Assembly: GCA_023409615.1 (NCBI GenBank)
Contig: JAEYRF010000228.1
Coordinates: 1 to 8,973 of the forward strand
Direction of reading: 5' to 3'
Length of the DNA: 8,973 nucleotides
Source of the DNA: Bacillota bacterium
Lineage (GTDB): Bacteria; Bacillota; Clostridia; Acetivibrionales; DTU013
Part shown: piece after piece, positions 1 through 5,854 of the stretch
How the letters are laid out: every line of letters begins with the position of its first letter
Numbering within the stretch: the first letter of the stretch is position 1
Notes under the pieces: generated by a model
What the model was told of the DNA's origin: nothing
The model's database searches: none
Seen by the model: only the letters and a program-made list of their open reading frames with translations
Program-made: the position numbers and the translations under genes

Positions 1-10
1 AGTGAATCTC

Positions 11-36
11 AATAACGGCACAGAATAACGGCACAG
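11..36. repeat. Perfect tandem 13-bp direct repeat upstream of uvrB
   Basis: AATAACGGCACAG occurs twice back to back (11-23 and 24-36) with no mismatch. It lies 30 bp upstream of the uvrB start codon. A perfect, gap-free duplication suggests a recent slippage event. No coding sequence is evident in these first 65 bases: all three forward frames hit a stop before position 29, so an upstream gene, if any, ends at or before this point. Confidence 0.9.
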
Positions 37-47
37 AGGAATTATTC

Positions 48-65
48 AGAGGAGCTAGAGGAGTT
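48..65 (+). promoter_or_regulatory. Duplicated ribosome binding site of uvrB
   Basis: Two 9-bp tandem units, AGAGGAGCT (48-56) and AGAGGAGTT (57-65), abut the uvrB ATG. Both contain the SD-like core GGAG. The upstream copy ends 11 nt before the ATG, close to normal spacing. The downstream copy ends only 2 nt before it, too near for standard initiation. A third purine-rich AGAGGA lies at 35-40. The upstream copy is the likelier working site. Confidence 0.75.
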
Positions 66-2048
66 ATGGCAGAGTTTAAGATCGTTTCAGATTATAAAAT
101 GAATGGCGACCAGCAGGATGCTGTTGACAGTCTTGTGAAGGGATTGAGCCGGAACTACAGGCATCAGACATTGCTGGGCGTTACCGGTTCGGGTAAAACC
201 TTCACCATGGCTAACGTGATTGAGCGTGTTCAGCGGCCTACGCTGGTCATTGCGCACAATAAAACACTGGCAGCCCAATTGTGCAGTGAGTTCAAAGAAT
301 TCTTCCCTAATAACGTAGTCGAATATTTCGTCAGCTATTATGATTATTATCAGCCGGAGGCCTATATTGCAGCTACAGATACTTATATAGAGAAGGACTC
401 CTCAATCAACGACGAGATCGACAAACTCAGACATTCAGCCACTGCAGCGCTATTTGAGCGCCGGGACGTGATTATTGTTGCGAGTGTGTCGTGCATTTAT
501 GGGCTTGGTGACCCTGAAGATTATACCGAACTGATGCTTTCACTCAGGCCGGGCATGCAGAAGGACAGACAGGAGATCATCAGAAAACTCGTCGATATTC
601 AATATGAACGAAATGAGATTGACTTCAAACGCGGTAAGTTTAGAGCCAGGGGTGATGTTCTCGAAATATTTCCGCCGGATTCTTCTGAACGTGTGCTGCG
701 GGTGGAGTTTTTCGGAGATGAGATTGAAAGGATTTCTGAGGTCAATTATTTGACGGGGGAAGTGTTGGGCATACGCTCCCATGCAGCGATATTTCCGGCC
801 AACCATTACGCAACGACAAAACCTAAAATGCTCAGATCTATTGTAACAATTGAGCAGGAACTGGAAGAGAGGCTAAAAGAGTTGCGGGAGCAGGATAAAT
901 TGTTGGAAGCCCAGCGACTTGAGCAGCGGACAAGATATGATCTGGAAATGCTTCAGGAGATCGGATTCTGTCAGGGTATAGAAAACTATTCCAGACATAT
1001 CAGCGGGAGAGCTCCGGGCAGTGCTCCATATACACTGATTGACTATTTCCCGGAGGACCTTCTTGTGGTGATTGATGAATCTCATGTTTCAATACCGCAG
1101 ATCGGAGCAATGTACAACGGCGATAGATCGCGCAAAGAATCATTGGTTGAATTTGGCTTCAGGCTGCCATCGGCATACGATAACAGACCTTTGCGATTTG
1201 AAGAATTTGAAAAAAAGGTGAAGCAGGCTGTATATGTCAGCGCAACACCGGGGAAATATGAAAAACGGTATTCACAGCAAATCGTGGAGCAGATCATTCG
1301 GCCAACCGGACTGATTGATCCGGAAATAATCGTGAGACCTGTAAGAGGACAGATTGACGATCTTATAGGCGAAATATCAAAACGTGTAGCAAAACAGCAG
1401 AGAGTCCTTGTGACGACATTGACAAAGAAAATGGCCGAAGATCTGACATCTTATTTGAAGGATTTGGAGTTCAAGGTAGAATACCTGCATTCGGATGTTG
1501 AGACATTGGAGAGAATAGAGCTTATCAGAAATCTGAGACTTGGCGTTTTCGATATATTGGTTGGCATAAATTTGCTTAGAGAGGGCTTGGATCTCCCGGA
1601 GGTCACACTTGTGGCTATATTGGATGCAGACAAAGAGGGTTTCCTTCGTTCTGAGACATCATTGATTCAGACGATCGGAAGGGCAGCCAGGCATGTGGAA
1701 GGGACCGTTATTATGTATGCGGATCGCATGACGGACTCAATGCAAAGTGCAATCAGTGAGACTTATAGAAGAAGAAAAATCCAGATAGAGTACAACGAGA
1801 AAAACGGGATCACACCAACCACAATTCAGAAAGCTATCAGGGATACCCTGGAGACCATCAAGGTGGCAGAAGAAGAAACGCAGTATGGATTTGCGCAAAA
1901 TATTGAGCAGCTCAATGAAAAAGATATACAAGCGCTGATGAACAAGTTGGAGAAGGAAATGAAGGAAGCGGCTAGAGATCTTCAGTTTGAAAGGGCCGCA
2001 TCTCTAAGGGACAAGTTGGGGGAACTGAAGAAATTGATAAAAAAATGA
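66..2048 (+). CDS. uvrB: UvrABC excinuclease subunit B (UvrB)
   Basis: UvrB is the DNA-loading helicase-like subunit of cytoplasmic nucleotide excision repair. UvrA delivers it to the lesion, it verifies the damage, and it then recruits UvrC for incision. The 660 residues match the usual family length. The N-terminus MAEFKIVSDYKMNGDQQ is typical of the family and fixes the start. Visible motifs in order are Walker A GVTGSGKT (38-45); the Tyr-rich beta-hairpin region YYDYYQPEAY (91-100) that clamps the DNA strand; Walker B DESH (337-340); and helicase motif VI QTIGRAAR (535-542). A C-terminal UVR motif (about 625-660, QFERAASLRDKL) contacts UvrA/UvrC. All key residues are intact. No LexA box is seen in the 65 bases upstream, so its promoter probably lies outside the window. 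There is no clear terminator before uvrA, so read-through is possible. Confidence 0.98.
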   Translation: MAEFKIVSDYKMNGDQQDAVDSLVKGLSRNYRHQTLLGVTGSGKTFTMANVIERVQRPTLVIAHNKTLAAQLCSEFKEFFPNNVVEYFVSYYDYYQPEAYIAATDTYIEKDSSINDEIDKLRHSATAALFERRDVIIVASVSCIYGLGDPEDYTELMLSLRPGMQKDRQEIIRKLVDIQYERNEIDFKRGKFRARGDVLEIFPPDSSERVLRVEFFGDEIERISEVNYLTGEVLGIRSHAAIFPANHYATTKPKMLRSIVTIEQELEERLKELREQDKLLEAQRLEQRTRYDLEMLQEIGFCQGIENYSRHISGRAPGSAPYTLIDYFPEDLLVVIDESHVSIPQIGAMYNGDRSRKESLVEFGFRLPSAYDNRPLRFEEFEKKVKQAVYVSATPGKYEKRYSQQIVEQIIRPTGLIDPEIIVRPVRGQIDDLIGEISKRVAKQQRVLVTTLTKKMAEDLTSYLKDLEFKVEYLHSDVETLERIELIRNLRLGVFDILVGINLLREGLDLPEVTLVAILDADKEGFLRSETSLIQTIGRAARHVEGTVIMYADRMTDSMQSAISETYRRRKIQIEYNEKNGITPTTIQKAIRDTLETIKVAEEETQYGFAQNIEQLNEKDIQALMNKLEKEMKEAARDLQFERAASLRDKLGELKKLIKK

Positions 2049-2107
2049 ACTGGCGAAATTGACTAAACTTACGTAATAAGGTGATTGAAAAATGAGTTAA
2101 AATAAAT

Positions 2108-2121
2108 CGAACAAACGTTTG
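2108..2121. promoter_or_regulatory. LexA (DinR) operator, SOS box of uvrA
   Basis: CGAACAAACGTTTG fits the Gram-positive LexA/DinR consensus CGAACRNRYGTTYG at every position. Its right half overlaps the -35 hexamer of the uvrA promoter by three bases, so bound LexA would occlude RNA polymerase. This predicts induction of uvrA on DNA damage when RecA triggers LexA self-cleavage. The consensus is established knowledge; binding at this site is inferred. Confidence 0.92.
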
Positions 2122-2147
2122 CATTTTTGAAAATCATCAGATATAAT
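2119..2147 (+). promoter_or_regulatory. Sigma-A-type promoter of uvrA
   Basis: The -35 is TTGCAT (2119-2124) and the -10 is TATAAT (2142-2147, perfect consensus), separated by 17 bp. The predicted start is near 2154, giving a leader of about 80 nt. The -35 is only a partial match, which is common for regulated promoters. It overlaps the LexA box, which strengthens the assignment. Confidence 0.82.
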
Positions 2148-2164
2148 ATTTGAGAGCCCGCCGG

Positions 2165-2240
2165 AATTTCAAGGAAACTGGCGCAGGGTATGAATAAAGC
2201 CAAGATACAAATTAACGGAAACAGGTGCAGGTATGAATAA
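2165..2240 (+). repeat. Imperfect duplication of the uvrA start region
   Basis: Two copies of about 33 nt lie 43 bp apart: 2165-2198 and 2209-2241. Each contains GGAAAC, a GCAGG element and then TATGAATAAA. They differ by a few substitutions and small indels; one copy reads GCAGGGTATG and the other GCAGGTATG. The second copy carries the true uvrA start. The first carries a potential SD plus an ATG in another frame. The similarity spans both the untranslated part and the first codons, so it is a sequence duplication and not just two similar SD sites. Confidence 0.8.
2190..2240 (+). CDS. Possible 16-codon upstream ORF overlapping the uvrA start
   Basis: An ATG at 2190, in the first copy of the duplicated start region, opens a frame reading MNKAKIQINGNRCRYE. 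It ends at a TAA (2238-2240) that overlaps the first 8 nt of uvrA in another frame. AAGGA lies 14 nt upstream and CAGGG lies directly before the ATG, so spacing is poor for both. It could couple translation to uvrA or compete with it. It could equally be an inert by-product of the duplication. Nothing shows that the peptide itself has a function. Confidence 0.3.
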   Translation: MNKAKIQINGNRCRYE

Positions 2241-5055
2241 AAATAGTATTTTTGTAAAAGGTGCAAGGGAGCACAATCTGAAGAATATAGATGTTGAAAT
2301 TCCGAGGGACAAGTTTGTTGTAATAACCGGTCTTAGCGGTTCAGGTAAATCATCGCTTGCCTTTGATACAATATATGCAGAAGGCCAGAGACGTTACGTC
2401 GAATCACTTTCCTCGTATGCCAGGCAATTTCTCGGCCAAATGGAAAAGCCGGACGTAGACTATATTGAAGGACTGTCTCCTGCAATCTCAATCGATCAGA
2501 AGACCACCAGCAGAAATCCCAGATCAACAGTCGGTACAGTAACTGAGATATATGATTATCTGAGACTTCTGTATGCGCGTATCGGCGTGCCCCATTGTCA
2601 TATCTGCGGTAAGGAAATATCTCAACAGACAGTGGATCAGATGGTCGATTCCATTATGAATATGGAAGAAGGGACCAGGATACAATTGATGGCGCCTGTA
2701 GTCAGAGGACGAAAGGGCGAATATCAAAAACTGATCGAGGATGCCCGGAAGAACGGCTACGTTAGGGTCCGCATTGATGGTGAGGTGCGCGACATCAATG
2801 AAGAAATGACATTGGAAAAAAATAAGAAACACACGATAGAAATTGTTGTTGACAGGCTTATCATAAAGCCGGGACTTGAAAAACGGCTTACGGATTCTAT
2901 TGAAACCTCGCTGCATTTGAGTGGAGGTATTCTCGTGGTTGACGTAGTAGGTGATCAGGAGTTGCTTTTCAGCCAGAACTTTGCCTGCAGCGAATGTGGA
3001 GTCAGTATTGAAGAACTCACACCGCGTATGTTTTCATTCAATAATCCGTATGGAGCATGTCCTACCTGCAGTGGGCTTGGTATGCAGATGAAAATGGACC
3101 CGGATTTGATTATTCCCGATCGCAGCAAGTCACTAGAAGAAGGGGCTATCAAGGTTGGCGGGTGGAATTTTGAAAATGGAGACAGCTATTCAAGAATGTA
3201 TCTGAACGCACTGGCGAAACAGTACAAATTCAAAACTTCAACGCCGGTTAATAAGCTCCCGGAGCACATTGTTGATATCATCCTTTATGGTACAAAGGGT
3301 GAAAAAATTAAAATTAATTATGAAAAGGACTACGGCAGCGGAACGTTCACAGCTGCGTTTGAAGGCGTTCTAAGCAGCATGGAACGCCGATATAAAGAAA
3401 CACAGTCAGATGGTATGAAGCAGTATTATGAAGAGTTTATGAGCAGCATACCATGCCCGGATTGTCATGGTGCGCGACTAAAAAAGGAGACACTAGCCGT
3501 CACGGTTGGTGAACGTAATATTCACAGTCTCAGCATCCTTCCGGTAGATGAGATTCAGGTTATTTTTGATACACTCGAGTTATCTGCCAGAGATATGATG
3601 ATTGCAAGCCAGATATTAAAAGAGATAAAAGCGAGAATTGGATTTCTGGTCGATGTGGGTTTGGATTATCTGACACTTTCCAGAGCTGCAGCTACACTTT
3701 CGGGTGGAGAGGCTCAAAGAATCAGGTTGGCTACGCAAATTGGTTCTGGTTTGATGGGTGTGCTGTATATCCTTGATGAACCTAGTATCGGTCTTCACCA
3801 GCGTGACAACGACAGGCTGCTTGGGACACTGGGAAGACTGAGAAATCTCGGAAATACTCTGATCGTTGTGGAACATGATGAAGATACAATGTATGCAGCT
3901 GACCATATTATTGATATGGGGCCTGGACCAGGAATACATGGAGGAAATATTATTGCAGAAGGTACGATTGAAGATATTAAGAAATGTGCTGATTCGCAAA
4001 CGGGGCTGTATCTGAGCGGAAAGAAGAGTATTCCTGTCCCGGAAAAAAGGCGCAAGCCCAATGGCAAATGGCTGAAAATCGTTGGTGCAAGAGAAAATAA
4101 TCTGAAAAGCATCAATGTGGATATACCGCTTGGTGTATTTACCGCAGTCACAGGAGTCTCAGGTTCAGGGAAAAGCTCACTGATCAACGAGATTGTTTAC
4201 AAGAAACTTGCTGCTGAACTGAACAATGCCAGGACTCGTGCAGGAAGCCATGACGCTATTATCGGCATTGATCACCTTGACAAGGTGATTAACATTGACC
4301 AGTCCCCAATCGGACGCACACCCAGATCTAATCCTGCGACATATACGGGTGTTTTTGACCTGATTCGAGACTTTTATGCCAGCACAACGGAAGCAAAAAT
4401 GAAAGGCTATAAAACCGGCCGTTTCAGCTTCAACGTAGCAGGCGGGCGGTGTGAGGCATGTAAAGGTGACGGTATAATAAAGATTGAAATGCATTTTCTG
4501 CCTGATGTTTACGTGCCATGTGAAGTTTGCAAGGGGAAGAGGTATAACAGGGAAACGCTTGAAGTTAAGTATAAGGGTAAGAGCATCGCAGATGTACTGG
4601 ATATGACTGTGGAAGATGCTTTAGAATTTTTCAAGAACATCCCACGAATCCGGAGGAAAATTGAGACACTGTATGATGTTGGGCTCGGCTATATTAAAGT
4701 GGGGCAACCGTCAACAACTCTTTCCGGCGGAGAAGCCCAGCGGATTAAGCTTGCTACAGAGCTATCAAAAAAGGCAACCGGCAGGACCCTTTATATATTG
4801 GACGAGCCAACAACCGGATTGCATGTGGCTGATGTCCACAGGCTTGTAGACATTCTGCACCGGCTTGTTGATGCAGGTAACTCTGTGATTGTCATAGAGC
4901 ATAATCTGGACGTGATAAAAACTGCTGATCATATAATTGATCTGGGGCCTGACGGAGGTGGCAAGGGCGGCTATGTGATAGCTATCGGGACGCCTGAAGA
5001 GGTAGCTGAGAATGAGCAATCATATACTGGTTATTTCCTGAAGAAGACGTTATAG
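2233..5055 (+). CDS. uvrA: UvrABC excinuclease subunit A (UvrA)
   Basis: UvrA is the dimeric ABC-type ATPase that scans DNA for bulky damage and loads UvrB in nucleotide excision repair. The 940 residues are full length. The first half has Walker A GLSGSGKSS (33-41), ABC signature LSGGEAQ (489-495) and Walker B with DEP (515-517). The second half has Walker A GVSGSGKSS (641-649), signature LSGGEAQ (830-836) and DEP (857-859). Zinc-module cysteines are at 252/255/276/279 and 740/743/763/766, with further CxxC pairs at 122/125 and 408/411. The chosen start gives MNKNSIFVKGAREHNLKNI, a normal family N-terminus. Its SD is AGGTG (2223-2227), 5 nt from the ATG. Transcription should be under LexA control from the promoter just upstream. 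A hairpin at 5095-5116 follows the stop codon by about 40 nt. Nothing is missing or truncated. Confidence 0.98.
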   Translation: MNKNSIFVKGAREHNLKNIDVEIPRDKFVVITGLSGSGKSSLAFDTIYAEGQRRYVESLSSYARQFLGQMEKPDVDYIEGLSPAISIDQKTTSRNPRSTVGTVTEIYDYLRLLYARIGVPHCHICGKEISQQTVDQMVDSIMNMEEGTRIQLMAPVVRGRKGEYQKLIEDARKNGYVRVRIDGEVRDINEEMTLEKNKKHTIEIVVDRLIIKPGLEKRLTDSIETSLHLSGGILVVDVVGDQELLFSQNFACSECGVSIEELTPRMFSFNNPYGACPTCSGLGMQMKMDPDLIIPDRSKSLEEGAIKVGGWNFENGDSYSRMYLNALAKQYKFKTSTPVNKLPEHIVDIILYGTKGEKIKINYEKDYGSGTFTAAFEGVLSSMERRYKETQSDGMKQYYEEFMSSIPCPDCHGARLKKETLAVTVGERNIHSLSILPVDEIQVIFDTLELSARDMMIASQILKEIKARIGFLVDVGLDYLTLSRAAATLSGGEAQRIRLATQIGSGLMGVLYILDEPSIGLHQRDNDRLLGTLGRLRNLGNTLIVVEHDEDTMYAADHIIDMGPGPGIHGGNIIAEGTIEDIKKCADSQTGLYLSGKKSIPVPEKRRKPNGKWLKIVGARENNLKSINVDIPLGVFTAVTGVSGSGKSSLINEIVYKKLAAELNNARTRAGSHDAIIGIDHLDKVINIDQSPIGRTPRSNPATYTGVFDLIRDFYASTTEAKMKGYKTGRFSFNVAGGRCEACKGDGIIKIEMHFLPDVYVPCEVCKGKRYNRETLEVKYKGKSIADVLDMTVEDALEFFKNIPRIRRKIETLYDVGLGYIKVGQPSTTLSGGEAQRIKLATELSKKATGRTLYILDEPTTGLHVADVHRLVDILHRLVDAGNSVIVIEHNLDVIKTADHIIDLGPDGGGKGGYVIAIGTPEEVAENEQSYTGYFLKKTL

Positions 5056-5090
5056 AACTCCCGGATATACTTTGAAAATGGTTGAATCTG

Positions 5091-5116
5091 AAAAAAAGCT
5101 CGAATTATCGAGCTTT
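5091..5116 (-). terminator. Intrinsic terminator, strongest on the minus strand
   Basis: A perfect 9-bp stem, AAAGCTCGA (5095-5103) with TCGAGCTTT (5108-5116), encloses the loop ATTA. On the minus strand the stem runs directly into seven Us (complement of A 5091-5097), a textbook terminator for the small minus-strand gene ending at 5249. On the plus strand the tail is only TTTAATCAGTTGTTTT, so it would end uvrA transcripts less efficiently. It probably serves both convergent units. Confidence 0.8.
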
Positions 5117-5248
5117 AATCAGTTGTTTTCAAAAATACCGCCCCGTATAGCTAAGTACTGCTATTCTAAGGATAAATAATGGTTCTTAACGTGATCGGCA
5201 TCAATTGAAAACGAAAGCGTATTAACCGGAAATTCATATCTCTCCAGC

Positions 5249-5377
5249 TTATAACGCCGGGTTAGCAATTCCGAACCCCCGCGGACTTACGAATAAAAGC
5301 AGGAATACAAGAATAAAGAACAAAATGGCGCAATCATCGTTAAAAATGCCGCCGAGTAAACCTCCTCTGTCTGCCAT
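5249..5377 (-). CDS. Small hydrophobic Gly-rich protein, 42 aa, unknown function
   Basis: This minus-strand ORF starts at ATG 5377 with a near-perfect SD, AGGAGGTG, 7 nt upstream, and ends with TAA at 5249. The N-terminus is MADRGGLLGGIFNDDCAI. A single membrane-spanning stretch follows at about 17-30 (AILFFILVFLLLFV), then a short SPRGFGIANPAL tail. The layout (Gly-rich head, Asp-Asp-Cys just before one helix) resembles tiny hydrophobic proteins found in many spore-forming Clostridia, some tied to sporulation by annotation; that link is inference from recalled look-alikes. It has its own promoter-like elements (5435-5462) and a downstream minus-strand terminator (5091-5116), so it is probably monocistronic. 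It has one cysteine and no signal-cleavage or lipobox motif. The SD, TM segment and terminator make a real gene likely; the function is not recognised. Confidence 0.75.
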   Translation of the reverse strand: MADRGGLLGGIFNDDCAILFFILVFLLLFVSPRGFGIANPAL

Positions 5378-5434
5378 TCAAAAACACCTCCTCATGTTCT
5401 TGCACAATCGTGATAAGCAATTTGCTTTATCGCT

Positions 5435-5462
5435 AGTATAAATATATTCCGCAGCGAAGCAA
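5435..5462 (-). promoter_or_regulatory. Putative promoter of the minus-strand small gene
   Basis: Reading the minus strand, the -35 is TTGCTT (5462-5457) and the -10 is TATACT (5440-5435) with a 16-bp spacer. The predicted start near 5428 leaves a leader of about 50 nt to the ATG at 5377. The -10 with its flank (TATACTA) also resembles the CATWMTA -10 of sporulation sigma-G promoters at 6 of 7 positions, but I find no matching GHATR -35. A sigma-A-type reading fits better. An imperfect hairpin (GATAAGC/GCTTTATC, 5412-5431) sits at the predicted 5' end. Confidence 0.5.
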
Positions 5463-5465
5463 TAG

Positions 5466-5643
5466 GTTACAAAACATGTTACAAATCATACTGGGACTTT
5501 CGTAAACCATGAGGTAGGAAATGGTAATAAGCATATCGCAATAAACTTGAATAAGTTTATAAAATGCTTAAATAAAGCTGATAAAATGCCTTGAAAAGCT
5601 TGAAAATGAGCTTATAAAGCTTGAAGAAGAAGGTAAATATTGA
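5466..5643 (+). pseudogene. Decayed heptad-repeat (coiled-coil) coding remnant, or phased 21-22-bp repeats
   Basis: Four degenerate units begin with AAG at 5553, 5575, 5596 and 5617 (spacing 22, 21, 21). Translated, they read KFIKCLN, then after one extra base KLIKCLE, KLENELI and KLEEEGK, followed by Tyr and TGA (5641-5643): three to four leucine-zipper-like heptads. The frame leading into the first heptad is open back to a stop at 5463-5465 and includes VNHEVGNGNKHIAINLN. No good SD or start codon is seen, and a +1 shift at about 5574 interrupts the frame. This looks like the C-terminal tail of a lost gene. The alternative is a noncoding array of repeats spaced about two helical turns apart. 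The family is not identified. Confidence 0.35.
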
Positions 5644-5653
5644 AATGCTAATC

Positions 5654-5683
5654 TAGACCATGGAGATACAAATATGTTATACT
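5654..5683 (+). promoter_or_regulatory. Putative promoter of the Clp ATPase gene
   Basis: The -35 is TAGACC (5654-5659, 4 of 6 to consensus) and the -10 is TATACT (5678-5683, 5 of 6), separated by 18 bp. TG bases lie just upstream of the -10. The predicted start near 5690 gives a leader of about 165 nt. I looked for CtsR heptad repeats (GGTCAAA) and a CIRCE element around it and found neither, so control by those heat-shock repressors is not supported. Confidence 0.5.
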
Positions 5684-5689
5684 AAATAC

Positions 5690-5854
5690 AGTAGCATCAA
5701 CCTGAAATAGTACAAAGTATCGGCAGGTGCCGCTATAAGATTTTACATGAGTGACCGCGATAAGCGGTTATTGATTTAGCTGTACAATATACCACTCAGG
5801 TGTACTCATAGATGAAGAATGAATGGCAGCGGCAAGGGAAGGAGGTGAACGACT
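5690..5854 (+). other. Long structured 5' leader of the Clp gene
   Basis: The leader has a short hairpin CGGC/GCCG (5721-5732) and a 7-bp hairpin with one G-U pair, TGACCGC (5752-5758) with GCGGTTA (5764-5770), loop GATAA. It also has competing outer pairings: ATGAGT (5747-5752) can pair with ACTCAT (5804-5809), while the overlapping GAGTG (5749-5753) can pair with CACTC (5793-5797). A further arm GTACA (5782-5786) can pair with TGTAC (5801-5805). The mutually exclusive pairings could form a switch but match no riboswitch class I know. They may be chance. Confidence 0.3.
5840..5849 (+). promoter_or_regulatory. Strong ribosome binding site of the Clp gene
   Basis: AGGAGGTGAA (5840-5849) is almost the full anti-16S complement. 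Its GGAGG core (5841-5845) is 9 nt from the ATG at 5855 and 15 nt from a second in-frame ATG at 5861. Spacing therefore favours 5855 as the start. Confidence 0.85.

Noticed and set aside
2524..2916. 130-codon minus-strand ORF inside uvrA
   Set aside because: It is wholly antisense to conserved UvrA coding sequence, has no SD or promoter, and its residues resemble no family I know.
3616..4187. Overlapping minus-strand ORFs of 127 and 130 codons inside uvrA
   Set aside because: Both lie antisense to the ABC signature and linker part of UvrA and overlap each other; neither has initiation signals.
4661..4849. 62-codon plus-strand ORF inside uvrA
   Set aside because: It is an alternate frame of the conserved second ABC half and has no independent initiation signal.
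5078..5179. 33-codon plus-strand ORF (MVESEKKLELSS...) just after uvrA
   Set aside because: It has no SD before the ATG and it reads straight through the terminator hairpin.
5425..5526. 33-codon minus-strand ORF (MLITISYLMVY...) upstream of the small gene
   Set aside because: It lies across the predicted promoter of the small gene and no good SD precedes it.
5749..5770. T-box-like element (GTGACCGCG) in the Clp leader
   Set aside because: It only loosely resembles the T-box bulge sequence. There is no specifier stem or terminator, and the downstream gene is not one T-boxes regulate.
5747..5797. CIRCE (HrcA operator) upstream of the Clp gene
   Set aside because: The half-sites GAGTG and CACTC are present but in reversed order and too far apart; CIRCE needs TTAGCACTC, 9 nt, then GAGTGCTAA.
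5500..5854. CtsR operator (tandem GGTCAAA heptads) near the Clp promoter
   Set aside because: No GGTCAAA heptad pair or its complement was found on reading through this stretch.
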